From NCBI GenBank assembly GCA_024405735.1, contig JAKSOF010000006.1, positions 52,931-116,930 on the forward strand: a stretch of DNA of 64,000 nt, given 5' to 3'. Below are positions 25,683 to 34,395 of this stretch, piece after piece. Within the stretch, counting starts at the first letter, position 1; each line of letters opens with the position of its first letter. Source of the DNA: Victivallaceae bacterium (lineage in GTDB: Bacteria; Verrucomicrobiota; Lentisphaeria; Victivallales; Victivallaceae). Both the position numbers and the translations under genes were made by a program. The notes below the pieces were generated by a model. It saw only the letters and a program-made list of their open reading frames with translations, had not been told where the DNA came from and did no database searches.

Positions 25683-27713
25683 TTACTTCTGCAGGGATTT
25701 GATGCGGTCGCGTAATTCGGCGGCGCGTTCGAATTCCAGTTTTTCGGCGGCGGCGAACATTTCATTGGTCAATTCGGCAATCAGCGCTTCCTTTTCCGAA
25801 GGTGAAATGTCGAGTTTATCGAGATCGAAACGCGGTGAATCTTCCCATTGTGTCCCGGCAAGGCGCGGCATTTTCTTCTGATTTTTCGCTTCGCGTTTCG
25901 CCGTTGATTTCGGAGAGGCGATGATCTCCTGGATGGTGAGTTTTTTCTCTTTTTTGATCGTCGCGGGTGTGATATGATGTTTTTGATTATAGGCGATCTG
26001 TTTGGCGCGGCGGTTTTCGGTTTGTTCAATGAGACCTTTGATGCCGGGAGTGACGTTGTCGGCGTAGAGGATGACGCGCCCCGCCGCGTTGCGGGCGGCG
26101 CGGCCGCAGGTCTGGATGAGGGCGCGTTCACTGCGTAAAAAGCCGACTTTGTCGGCGTCGAGGATGGCGACGAGGGCGACTTCGGGTAAATCGATGCCTT
26201 CGCGGAGCAAGTTGATGCCGATGGTGCATTCATATTCGCCGTCGCGCAATTTATTGAGTACACGGACGCGTTCCAGAGCATCGAGTTCACTGTGAAGATA
26301 CCCTGCCTTGATGCCGGCTTCGTTGAGATAATCGGCGAGACGCTCGGAACTTTTTTTGGTCAGCGTCGTGACGAGGGTGCGTTCGCCGCGCGCGCTTGCC
26401 GCACGGATCTCGGAAATAACGTCGTCGAGTTGTCCTTCCAGCGGGCGGATCTCGATTTCGGGGTCGAGCAATCCGGTCGGGCGGACGACGAGTTCGATCG
26501 GACCGCCGCTTTTTTCCAATTCATAATCCCCGGGGGTCGCCGAAACGAAAACGACTTCGCGGTTGACGGCGTTGAATTCGTCAAAGGTGAGCGGACGGTT
26601 TTCCAATGCGGAGGGGAGGCGGAAACCGTGTTCGATCAAAACTTCCTTGCGGTGGCGGTCGGCTTTGTACATCGCCTGCAACTGCGGCAAAGTGACATGG
26701 GATTCGTCGATCACGGTCAGGAAATCATCGGGGAAAAAGTCGAAAAGGCAGTAGGGGCGCATTCCCCGTTTGCGGTTGGACAGATACATCGAATAATTTT
26801 CGATCCCGCTGCAATAACCGAGTTCGCGCATCATTTCCAGATCGTAGGTGACGCGCTGATGAAGCCGCTGGGCTTCGACGAGGAGATTCTTTTTTTCAAA
26901 CTCGGCGACGCGTTCCGCCATTTCCTGCCGGATGAGATGCTCGGCGCTCTCGATGCGGTCTTGCGGCATCACGAACTGCTTGCAGGGAAAGAGCGTTGCG
27001 GTATCGGATCTCTGGACGACTTTGCCGGTGAGGGCATCACGCCGCTCCAGTTTTTCGATCTCGTCGCCGAAAAAACTGACGCGCACGAAATCGTCGCGTT
27101 GCGGCTCAAAAACGTCGACGGTGTCGCCGCGCACGCGGAATTCCCCGCGTTCGGGAGCGGCATCGTTGCGTGCGTACTGGATTTCGACGAGCCGCGTCAG
27201 CAATTCCTTGCGGCTGAGCGTGTCGCCGACATGGAGCGTGACGCACATCTCGCTGAATTCCTCCGGCGCGCCGAGGCTGTAAATGCAGGAAACACTGGCG
27301 ACGATGATGACGTCGCGCCTTTCGATCAGGCTTGTCGTCGCCGACAGCCGCAACCGCTCGATGTCCTCATTGATGGAGGCGTCTTTGGCGATGTAGGTGT
27401 CGGTTTGCGGGATGTAGGATTCCGGCAGATAATAGTCGTAGTAACTGACGAAATACTCGACGGCGTTTTCCGGGAAAAAACTTTTGAATTCGCTGTACAA
27501 CTGCGCCGCAAGCGTTTTGTTGTGCGACAATACCAGTACCGGGCGGTCGCATTCGGCGATCGCGCAGGCGAGCGTATAGGTCTTGCCGCTGCCGGTGACG
27601 CCGAGCAGCGTCTGATAGGGCTTGTGCGCCGCGAAATTGGCTTTGAGTTTCGCGATCGCCTCGGGCTGGTCTCCGGCGGGCGGAAAGGGTGCGTGCAGTT
27701 TAAAGATACCCAT
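25683..27713 (-). CDS. uvrB: UvrABC system protein B
   Basis: Helicase-like damage-verification subunit of nucleotide excision repair, 676 residues. Walker A GVTGSGKT at residues 38-45, the beta-hairpin region YYDYYLPESYIPQTDTYIA that clamps damaged DNA, helicase motifs including TCGRAARN, and the C-terminal UVR domain that binds UvrC (about 640-676, ELTNEMFAAAEKLEFERAA). Start 27713 gives the standard MGIFKL opening, one base after the nif3 stop, so the two are coupled. Confidence 0.96.
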   Translation of the reverse strand: MGIFKLHAPFPPAGDQPEAIAKLKANFAAHKPYQTLLGVTGSGKTYTLACAIAECDRPVLVLSHNKTLAAQLYSEFKSFFPENAVEYFVSYYDYYLPESYIPQTDTYIAKDASINEDIERLRLSATTSLIERRDVIIVASVSCIYSLGAPEEFSEMCVTLHVGDTLSRKELLTRLVEIQYARNDAAPERGEFRVRGDTVDVFEPQRDDFVRVSFFGDEIEKLERRDALTGKVVQRSDTATLFPCKQFVMPQDRIESAEHLIRQEMAERVAEFEKKNLLVEAQRLHQRVTYDLEMMRELGYCSGIENYSMYLSNRKRGMRPYCLFDFFPDDFLTVIDESHVTLPQLQAMYKADRHRKEVLIEHGFRLPSALENRPLTFDEFNAVNREVVFVSATPGDYELEKSGGPIELVVRPTGLLDPEIEIRPLEGQLDDVISEIRAASARGERTLVTTLTKKSSERLADYLNEAGIKAGYLHSELDALERVRVLNKLRDGEYECTIGINLLREGIDLPEVALVAILDADKVGFLRSERALIQTCGRAARNAAGRVILYADNVTPGIKGLIEQTENRRAKQIAYNQKHHITPATIKKEKKLTIQEIIASPKSTAKREAKNQKKMPRLAGTQWEDSPRFDLDKLDISPSEKEALIAELTNEMFAAAEKLEFERAAELRDRIKSLQK

Positions 27714-27714
27714 A

Positions 27715-28476
27715 TCACAGCAACGTCGGCAAGTCGAAAAAACGCATTTCGACGTTGGCAAACTCCTTTTGCATTTTTTTCATCAGCGCGTTGATCCCCG
27801 TCGTTTCGCTTGTGTAGTGACCCAATGCGAGGACGCCGACGCCGCTTTCGAGCGCGGGATAATACATCACGTGAGAGAGTTCTCCGGTGACGAGGAGATC
27901 GTATTTCTGATCGATCGCCTGGTCAAGCGCATCCATTCCACCGCCGCCGGAGCAGACGGCGATACGGCGGATGTTTCCCGAACCGAGGAGGGTGAATTCC
28001 TCTTCCGGATAAAGTTGCTGAAAAATTCCGGCGACGCTTTCAAGCGGCATTTCTTTGCTTAATTCGCCGCCGAAACCGATGTCGTAGCCGTGATAACGGC
28101 AAAAAGGAATTCTTTTTTTGAGTTTCAAAATATCGCAGAGGACGGCGTTGTTGCCGACTTCGCCGTGTGCGTCGAGCGGCAAATGCGCCGCATACAAATT
28201 GATGTCTTTCCGGAAAAGGGCGCCGAAGCGTTTCGCTTCGATCCCGGTCAAACGTTTAGGAAACGCGCCCCAGCTCAAGCCGTGATGGACGATCACCATA
28301 TCGGCGCACCATTTGGCTGCATACTCAAAGAGGAGCTGACAGGCGTCGACGCCGAAGGCGATCTTGCGTATTTCCTGCTTGCCTTCGACCTGCAATCCGT
28401 TGTTGGAAACGTCGTCGGCAAAGGCGGCGATGTTGAGAAATCCGTCGAGATATTCGACGATCTGCTGACGTTGCAT
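27715..28476 (-). CDS. Nif3-like dinuclear metal centre protein
   Basis: A protein of 253 residues of the NIF3/YbgI/DUF34 family, which forms ring hexamers with a two-metal site. Metal ligands appear in VIVHHGLSW, AAHLPLDAH and the C-terminal GHYTSE. The biochemical role of the family is unsettled (proposed hydrolase or metal-insertion function). Located between uvrB and an EF-G paralogue in a minus-strand run, separated from the latter by a terminator. Confidence 0.88.
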   Translation of the reverse strand: MQRQQIVEYLDGFLNIAAFADDVSNNGLQVEGKQEIRKIAFGVDACQLLFEYAAKWCADMVIVHHGLSWGAFPKRLTGIEAKRFGALFRKDINLYAAHLPLDAHGEVGNNAVLCDILKLKKRIPFCRYHGYDIGFGGELSKEMPLESVAGIFQQLYPEEEFTLLGSGNIRRIAVCSGGGGMDALDQAIDQKYDLLVTGELSHVMYYPALESGVGVLALGHYTSETTGINALMKKMQKEFANVEMRFFDLPTLL

Positions 28477-28491
28477 ATTTTTTCCCTTTTC

Positions 28492-28525
28492 AAAAAACGG
28501 CGCGACGGAATTTTTCCGCCGCGCC
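28492..28525 (-). terminator. terminator of the EF-G paralogue gene
   Basis: Read on the minus strand: a 12 bp stem GGCGCGGCGGAA/TTCCGTCGCGCC with AAA loop (one G-T and one mismatch-tolerant pair) followed by GTTTTTTG. Confidence 0.8.
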
Positions 28526-28544
28526 GGGGGTTAAGAACGGGGGA

Positions 28545-30557
28545 TTATTCGCTTTCTTTTTCGACTTCCGCCTGATGCTTGGCGATGATGGCGTTGGCGA
28601 CGTTGGCGGGGACTTGCTCGTAACGGACAAATTCCATATCGAACGAGCCTTTGCCCTGAGTCATGCTCCGCAATTCCGTCGCGTATTTGCGCATTTCGGC
28701 GAGCGGCACTTCCGCCTGTACGACCTGCATACCTTCGTCCATTTCCATCCCGATGACGCGGCCGCGCTTGTGATTGAGGTCGCCGGTGATGTCGCCCATG
28801 TAGGCGTCGGGGATGTGGATGGAAACTTTCATCACCGGCTCCATCAGAACCGGTTTCGCCTTGCTGAAAGCGTCGCGCAACGCCATGCGCCCGGCGATCT
28901 TGAATGCCATTTCATTGGAATCGACGGGGTGATATTTGCCGTCGTAGACGGCGACGCGGACGCGTTCGACGGTGCAACCGACGAGAGGTCCGTCCGCCAT
29001 CACTTCCAGAATTCCTTTTTCGACGGCGGGGATGAAATTTTTGGGGATCGTGCCGCCGACGACTTCGTTGGCGAATTCATATCCCTCGTCGCGGTAGGAG
29101 ATCTTGAGGAAAACTTCGGCGAACTGCCCCGCGCCTCCGGTCTGTTTCTTGTGGCGGTAATGCCCCTCGGCGGGCGCGGTGATCGTTTCGCGGTAGGGGG
29201 TCTTGGGGATGCTGAAAGCGACTTCCACCTTGAACTGCTCCTTGAGCCGTCGCGCGGCGATCGCCAGTTGCTGATCGCCCATACCCAGAAGCAACTGCTC
29301 GTGGGTTTCGGGGTCGCGCGCCAGACGGATGGTCGGCGAACATTCGCAGATCTTGGCAAGTCCGGCGAGGATCTTTTCGTCTTCGCCCTGCTTGACCGCG
29401 CTGATCGCATAGGACATCACGGGATTCGGCAGTTCGATGCCGGGCAACGGCTTGATCGCCGCGCTGGTCGAAAGCGTATCGCCGACGTGAGAATCCTTGA
29501 GTTTGGCGACAGCGAAAACAGTCCCCGGCTCGGCGGCGGAAAGCGTCGACTGGCCTTTGCCATTCATCAACAGCAACTGTCCGATGCGCTCCTTGGTGTT
29601 GGTGACGGGGTTGAAAAGTTCGCAGTCGGGCTTGAACGTGCCGCTCACCGTGCGGATGAAAGTAAGCTGACCGTTAAAGGGGTCGTTGACCGCCTTGAAA
29701 ACAATGCCGAAAGCGTCACCGTCGGCGGCGACTTTGGAGGGACCGCCGGGAAGCGCGACGTATTCGAGCGGCGTCGGGAAAAATTCGGTGATGGCGTCCA
29801 TCAGTTCGGAAACGCCGATATCCTTGGCGGCGCTGACCGGGAAAACGGGGATCGTCTTGCCGGCGATGACACTCTTGCGCAAGCCCTGCTTGATCTCGTC
29901 GACCGTCAGTTTTTCGCCGTCGAGATAACGCATCATCAATTCGTCGTCGGTCTCGGCGATGGCGTCCATCCACAGCGAACGGCATTCCGCGACGTCGTCG
30001 GCGATGTCCGCCGGAAGATTTTCGTCGAAAATGCTGACGACCTTGGTGAAGTTTTCCGCATCGCCGATCGGCCAGACGAGGGGGATGATGACGTTGCGGC
30101 CGTGGTTTTTGCGCATCACTTCGAGCGTTGCCTTGAAATTGGCGCGTTCCTTGTCGAGGCGGTTGACGACGCCGAAGCGGGGGATGCCGCGTTTCTTGGC
30201 GAGTTTCCACGCCCGCGCCGTGCCGAACTGCGGTCCTTCGACGGCGTCGATGACGACGAGCGCGGCGTCACAGGCGCGGATCGCGGCGATGTACTGCCCG
30301 ATGAATTCGCCGTATCCCGGAGTGTCGACAAAAAAGAATTGATAGTCCTGCCACTTGCAGTTGAGGATGGAGGAGTAGATGCTGGACTGTTTTTCCTGCT
30401 CTTCGACCGAGAAGTCGCTGGTGGTGTTTTTCCCTTCGATCGAACCGCACCGGGGAATGGCTCCCGCCTTGGCGAGCATTCTTTCGCAGAGCAGCGTTTT
30501 GCCGCTGCCGGAGTGACCGCCGATGACGAAGTTACGATAGTTGGAAACGTTGCCCAT
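28545..30557 (-). CDS. elongation factor G-like GTPase (second-type EF-G)
   Basis: Five-domain translational GTPase of 670 residues. The G1 motif GHSGSGKT is at 14-21, G3 is DTPGYGEF and the G4 region is NRLDKE rather than canonical NKxD, with Arg replacing Lys. Domains II-V follow with the EF-G C-terminal GDLNHKRGRVIGME. These changes and the ~670 length fit the divergent EF-G paralogue group (often annotated FusA2), so translocation or ribosome recycling is not assured. AAAGGAA site 8 nt upstream of ATG. No rpsL/rpsG/tuf neighbours, unlike the canonical fusA locus. Confidence 0.87.
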   Translation of the reverse strand: MGNVSNYRNFVIGGHSGSGKTLLCERMLAKAGAIPRCGSIEGKNTTSDFSVEEQEKQSSIYSSILNCKWQDYQFFFVDTPGYGEFIGQYIAAIRACDAALVVIDAVEGPQFGTARAWKLAKKRGIPRFGVVNRLDKERANFKATLEVMRKNHGRNVIIPLVWPIGDAENFTKVVSIFDENLPADIADDVAECRSLWMDAIAETDDELMMRYLDGEKLTVDEIKQGLRKSVIAGKTIPVFPVSAAKDIGVSELMDAITEFFPTPLEYVALPGGPSKVAADGDAFGIVFKAVNDPFNGQLTFIRTVSGTFKPDCELFNPVTNTKERIGQLLLMNGKGQSTLSAAEPGTVFAVAKLKDSHVGDTLSTSAAIKPLPGIELPNPVMSYAISAVKQGEDEKILAGLAKICECSPTIRLARDPETHEQLLLGMGDQQLAIAARRLKEQFKVEVAFSIPKTPYRETITAPAEGHYRHKKQTGGAGQFAEVFLKISYRDEGYEFANEVVGGTIPKNFIPAVEKGILEVMADGPLVGCTVERVRVAVYDGKYHPVDSNEMAFKIAGRMALRDAFSKAKPVLMEPVMKVSIHIPDAYMGDITGDLNHKRGRVIGMEMDEGMQVVQAEVPLAEMRKYATELRSMTQGKGSFDMEFVRYEQVPANVANAIIAKHQAEVEKESE

Positions 30558-30607
30558 AATCAGATTCCTTTCGTTGTTTTATCGGTCTGAAGAGAAAATA
30601 CAAGGAT

Positions 30608-30636
30608 AGTATAGCAGGAAAAAAAGAAGTTTTCAA
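30608..30636 (-). promoter_or_regulatory. promoter of the EF-G paralogue gene
   Basis: Minus-strand TTGAAA (30636-30631), 17 bp spacer, TATACT (30613-30608), about 50 bp before the ATG. Confidence 0.6.
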
Positions 30637-30734
30637 GCGTTTTTTTTTGGAAAAGCGCAAGGATTTGCAAAAAAAACGCAAAAAATTCTGAAAATCGCCG
30701 AAAAAAATGCCGAAAATGAACAAAATCACGGGTT

Positions 30735-31277
30735 TCAGCCGACGATGATCCGGGCAAGTTTTTTCAACGGGAGACCGATGATGTTTTCGAGTTCTCCGGA
30801 GTAGGATTCGATGATGATTTCACGGTGCGACTGGATCGCGTAGGCTCCCGCCTTGTCGAGGACGGGGACGGCATCGAGATAACGTTCGACGTCCGCAGGC
30901 GAGATCGGTTTGAATTTCACCTGCGAAATTTCGCGCCAGACGGTCTCTTTGCCGTGGTCGATCACGGCGACTCCGGTGACAACGCTGTGCGTTTTGCCGG
31001 AAAACGCGAGGAGCATATTTTTCGCTTCGGCAAGGTTTTCCGGTTTGCCGATCAGGCGACCCTCAAAGATGATCGCCGTGTCGGCGCCGATGACCGTATC
31101 AAGCGGGTGTTTCGCGGCAACGGCGCGCGCTTTGCGGAGCGCGTTTTCCTGCGGCACGTCAAAGAGGTTTTCTCCCGTCGCCGATTCTTCGGTATCGGCG
31201 ACTTCGACGGAAAAATCAAATTCCAGTTTCCCGAGCAATTCCCGTCGCCGGGGACTTTGAGAAGCGAGGATCACCAT
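30735..31277 (-). CDS. Maf-type nucleoside triphosphate pyrophosphatase
   Basis: House-cleaning pyrophosphatase of 180 residues predicted to hydrolyse non-canonical or excess dNTP/UTP. Family signature at the N-terminus, LASQSPRRRELL, plus the conserved GADTAI metal region and GKP substrate loop, KAGAYAIQ near residue 142. Begins three bases after the SGNH hydrolase stop and closes the ftsK-to-maf minus-strand run. dTTP/UTP versus 7-methyl-GTP preference is undetermined. Confidence 0.92.
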   Translation of the reverse strand: MVILASQSPRRRELLGKLEFDFSVEVADTEESATGENLFDVPQENALRKARAVAAKHPLDTVIGADTAIIFEGRLIGKPENLAEAKNMLLAFSGKTHSVVTGVAVIDHGKETVWREISQVKFKPISPADVERYLDAVPVLDKAGAYAIQSHREIIIESYSGELENIIGLPLKKLARIIVG

Positions 31278-31280
31278 TTT

Positions 31281-32465
31281 TCAGTTGGCGGTAAAGCCGA
31301 AAATGCGGATCGCGTTGCCGCAACTTGCCTCATTGTGCTTTTGGGCAATGCGGAGTGTCAGCGTGTGTTTGCCGTCGTCAAGTTCGTCGGCGAGCATCAC
31401 CGTGTAGGGGTAATGCAGAATTTTGCTGTAATCGCTCCGGTAGGTGTCGACCGTTTTGAAAGGCGCGCCGTCGATGCTGAATTCGAGGATTCCCGCATCG
31501 TCGCCCGCCGTTGTGAGGAAACCGATCGCGCGTCCGGTGAAATCAAGCGTCAGCGTCGCGCCCGGCGCTGTGCTGTGAAGGATCTTTTTTCCGGTGTAGC
31601 AACTGCGCTTTTTGCCGGGGATTTTTTCCCAGTCGGGAATAGAGTAACTCCAAAGATCGTCGAACTTTGCCGCGTCGGATTTGATGATGCGCCCGTTGCT
31701 GTAGGAAAAGGGGTCGATTTCCGGGACATCGGGATAGGTCACGACGGTTTCGCCCGGTTCGGCGCAGGCGAAGAAACGGTCGATCCACGTTGCGTAGATG
31801 CGGCATCCGAAAGCCGCCGGGTGGACGCCGCCGAATTTTTCCCAGTCGTACTTTTTCCGGTCGATCTCGTCGCTGACCTGCGCCGCGAAGTTGATGGAGG
31901 CAAGGCGGTATCGCCTGGCGACGGATTCGTGCGCGGAAATTTCGTGCGGCGTAACTTTGCGATGGTAATGCTCAAGATGACTTTCGTTTGCCGAGTAAAG
32001 CAAAACGATCTCCGATTGCGGATTGCACTTTTTGACCTGCCGGACGATCCCTTCGATGCCGCGGATGCTGTGCTCCGCTGCAAAGTGCCCGTCCTGATTG
32101 TCGTTGACCGCGAATTCGATGAAAAGCAAATCGATGTCCGGCGCTTTTTTCAGAATGTCTTTGCCGACGCGGAAAGCCCCCGTGTCGGAACAGGTCGAAC
32201 TCAACCCCGCGCGGACGAATTTGAATTTACATTCCGGAAACCGCTTTTTCAACGCTTCCTGCGTGAAGTCGACGTAACCTTTCATCTCGGTGATCGAGCC
32301 GCCGAGAAAGCCGATCGTCGCTTGCCGGTCTGCCGTGATGCGGCGCATCGTATTGGGGATGGCGCCGCGCATTTTGATGATTTCCGGCTTTTCCGCAAAA
32401 AGCGGATTCCCGAATGCAACGGAAGCGAGCATCGTCGCCAACGTGGTTTTGCCCAACAGTTTCAT
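31281..32465 (-). CDS. secreted SGNH/GDSL-type esterase
   Basis: A 394-residue protein with a cleavable signal peptide (cut near FAEK). Catalytic blocks of the SGNH fold are visible: block I GFLGGSITEM (Ser), block III FAVNDN (Asn) and block V GGVHPAAFG with the catalytic His; the usual DxxH Asp is replaced by the GVHP form. The C-terminal ~140 residues form a separate beta-rich domain that may bind carbohydrate. Probably deacetylates a polysaccharide. Its ATG overlaps the accC stop (ATGA), an odd partner for fatty-acid synthesis. Confidence 0.78.
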   Translation of the reverse strand: MKLLGKTTLATMLASVAFGNPLFAEKPEIIKMRGAIPNTMRRITADRQATIGFLGGSITEMKGYVDFTQEALKKRFPECKFKFVRAGLSSTCSDTGAFRVGKDILKKAPDIDLLFIEFAVNDNQDGHFAAEHSIRGIEGIVRQVKKCNPQSEIVLLYSANESHLEHYHRKVTPHEISAHESVARRYRLASINFAAQVSDEIDRKKYDWEKFGGVHPAAFGCRIYATWIDRFFACAEPGETVVTYPDVPEIDPFSYSNGRIIKSDAAKFDDLWSYSIPDWEKIPGKKRSCYTGKKILHSTAPGATLTLDFTGRAIGFLTTAGDDAGILEFSIDGAPFKTVDTYRSDYSKILHYPYTVMLADELDDGKHTLTLRIAQKHNEASCGNAIRIFGFTAN

Positions 32466-33844
32466 AATGATCTTTGCTTTTTCTTGGCCTGCGCCTTGTT
32501 TTGCTCTGCCAGAAAGGCTTCCACAAATCCGGTGTCGTAGCGACCCTCGGTGAAGTGTTTGTTGTCCACGACGCTTTTAAGGAAAGGCAACGTGGTGCGC
32601 ACGCCGTCGACCGTCACTTCGCGCAATGCGCGGCGGCAACGCCGGATCGCCTCTTTGCGGTCGTGTCCCCAGACGATCAGTTTGCCGATCAGACTGTCGT
32701 AAAAAGTCGGGATGCGGTAGCCGGAAAAAACGTGCGAATCCATCCGCACGTGCGGGCCGCCCGCCGGAATGAAAAGTTTGACCAATCCGGGCGAGGGGGC
32801 GAAATTGCGTTCCGGGTCTTCGGCGTTGATGCGGCACTCGATCGCGTGTCCGGCGTTTTTGATGTCGCGCTGACGGAAAGGCAATTTCCCTCCCGCGGCG
32901 ATGAGGATCTGCGCCTGGATGAGGTCGATGCCGGTCACCATTTCGGTAACGGGATGCTCGACCTGGATGCGCGTATTCATTTCCATAAAGTAAAATTTGT
33001 CGTCGGAGTCAAGCAGAAATTCGATCGTTCCGGCTCCGGTGTAATTGGCGGCCTTGGCGGCGCGTACCGCCGCTTGCCCGATGCGCTCGCGCAGACGCTC
33101 CGACAACGCGGGGCTGGGGGATTCCTCGATGAGTTTCTGATTGCGGCGCTGAATGGAGCAGTCGCGTTCGCCGAGGTGGACGACATTGCCGAATTTGTCG
33201 CCGAGGATCTGTACTTCGATATGGCGCGGACACTCGATGAATTTTTCCATATAAAGCGTACCGTCGCCGAAGGCGCTTTCCGCCTCGCTTTTGGCGGCGT
33301 AATACCCTTGAACAAGCGTCGCGTCGTTGTGGGCGATGCGCATTCCGCGACCGCCGCCGCCTGCGCTCGCTTTGACGATGACGGGGTATTTCAACTGGCG
33401 GGCAAGTTTCAGCGCGTCCGCTTCGCTGTCAAGCGTGCCTTCGCCTCCCGGCGTGATCGGCACGCCCGCTTTTTTCATCGTCGCGCGCGCCGTCGCTTTG
33501 TCGCCCAGAGCGCGCATCGCTTCCGGCGTAGGTCCGATAAAGGTGATGCCGTGCTTGTCGCACGCTTCGGCGAAATAGGCGTTTTCCGCGAGGAAACCGT
33601 ATCCCGGATGGATCGCGTCGACGTCGCAGATGGCGGCGACCGACAAGATCCGGTCGATCAACAGATAACTTAAATTGGAAGGCGCCGCTCCGATGCAGAC
33701 GGCTTCGTCGGCGAGACGTACCGGCAGACTGTCGGCGTCCGCCTGGGAGTAAACAACTACGCTCCGGATATTCATTTCGCGGCAGGCGCGAATGATGCGG
33801 AGCGCGATCTCGCCGCGGTTGGCGATGAGGATTTTATTGAACAT
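32462..33844 (-). CDS. accC: acetyl-CoA carboxylase, biotin carboxylase subunit
   Basis: ATP-grasp enzyme that carboxylates the biotin on AccB, 460 residues. It opens MFNKILIANRGEIALRIIRA and shows the glycine-rich ATP loop KASAGGGGRGM, the EKFIECPRHIEVQI strand and the catalytic EMNTRIQVEHPVTE. ATG 33844 lies 5 nt after the accB stop; a TTG start three codons earlier would overlap accB and is less likely. accA and accD are not in the window. Confidence 0.95.
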   Translation of the reverse strand: MFNKILIANRGEIALRIIRACREMNIRSVVVYSQADADSLPVRLADEAVCIGAAPSNLSYLLIDRILSVAAICDVDAIHPGYGFLAENAYFAEACDKHGITFIGPTPEAMRALGDKATARATMKKAGVPITPGGEGTLDSEADALKLARQLKYPVIVKASAGGGGRGMRIAHNDATLVQGYYAAKSEAESAFGDGTLYMEKFIECPRHIEVQILGDKFGNVVHLGERDCSIQRRNQKLIEESPSPALSERLRERIGQAAVRAAKAANYTGAGTIEFLLDSDDKFYFMEMNTRIQVEHPVTEMVTGIDLIQAQILIAAGGKLPFRQRDIKNAGHAIECRINAEDPERNFAPSPGLVKLFIPAGGPHVRMDSHVFSGYRIPTFYDSLIGKLIVWGHDRKEAIRRCRRALREVTVDGVRTTLPFLKSVVDNKHFTEGRYDTGFVEAFLAEQNKAQAKKKQRSL

Positions 33845-33849
33845 AGCGA

Positions 33850-34284
33850 TCAACCGAGAACGACCAGCGGCTGACCGTATTCGACCGGCTGACCGTTGTC
33901 GATGAGGATTTCTTTGACGATGCCGGATTTTTCCGCTTTGACTTCATTCATCACTTTCATCGCTTCGATGACGCCGATGGTGGTGTCCGCGCTCACTTTG
34001 TCGCCGACGGCGATGAAAGGTTGCGCCTCGGGACTGCTGGCGCGGTAAAACGTGCCGACAAGAGGCGAATCGATCGTTTCGGAGGGCGCGGCGGATGTGG
34101 CGGGCGCGACCGGAGCCGCCGCAACGGGGGCGGCGGCAACTGCGGGCATCGATGCCGGAACGGCTCCGGGCATCACGGCGTTGCGCCGCAGACACAAATT
34201 GCAATTTTCCGCCTCGATGCTGAATTCGCACAAATCGTACTCGCGCATCAACTCGGCGACTTCCTTGATTTCGTCAATATTCAT
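33850..34284 (-). CDS. accB: biotin carboxyl carrier protein of acetyl-CoA carboxylase
   Basis: Carrier of 144 residues: a helical N-terminus (IDEIKEVAELMREYDLCEF), an Ala/Pro-rich flexible linker (about 55-80) and the lipoyl-like C-terminal domain with the biotinylation site EAMKVMNEV (Lys is the modified residue). GGGAG precedes ATG 34284; the frame is open upstream but without a site. Cotranscribed with accC and the SGNH gene. Confidence 0.95.
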   Translation of the reverse strand: MNIDEIKEVAELMREYDLCEFSIEAENCNLCLRRNAVMPGAVPASMPAVAAAPVAAAPVAPATSAAPSETIDSPLVGTFYRASSPEAQPFIAVGDKVSADTTIGVIEAMKVMNEVKAEKSGIVKEILIDNGQPVEYGQPLVVLG

Positions 34285-34342
34285 TTTTTTCTCCCTGCTG
34301 TTGAAGGGGTTGCCATCTTTTGACTGCAATCATGCGTTATAA

Positions 34343-34371
34343 AATATAGCACAAAAAGTTTATTTTGTCCA
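34343..34371 (-). promoter_or_regulatory. promoter of the accB operon
   Basis: Minus-strand TGGACA (34371-34366), 17 bp spacer, TATATT (34348-34343), about 60 bp before accB. Confidence 0.6.
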
Positions 34372-34395
34372 TTTTTACGCGGGGAACCGCCTCTT

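Noticed and set aside
28575..30590. 671-codon plus-strand open frame opposite the EF-G paralogue
   Set aside because: Antisense shadow with biased composition and no recognisable motif.
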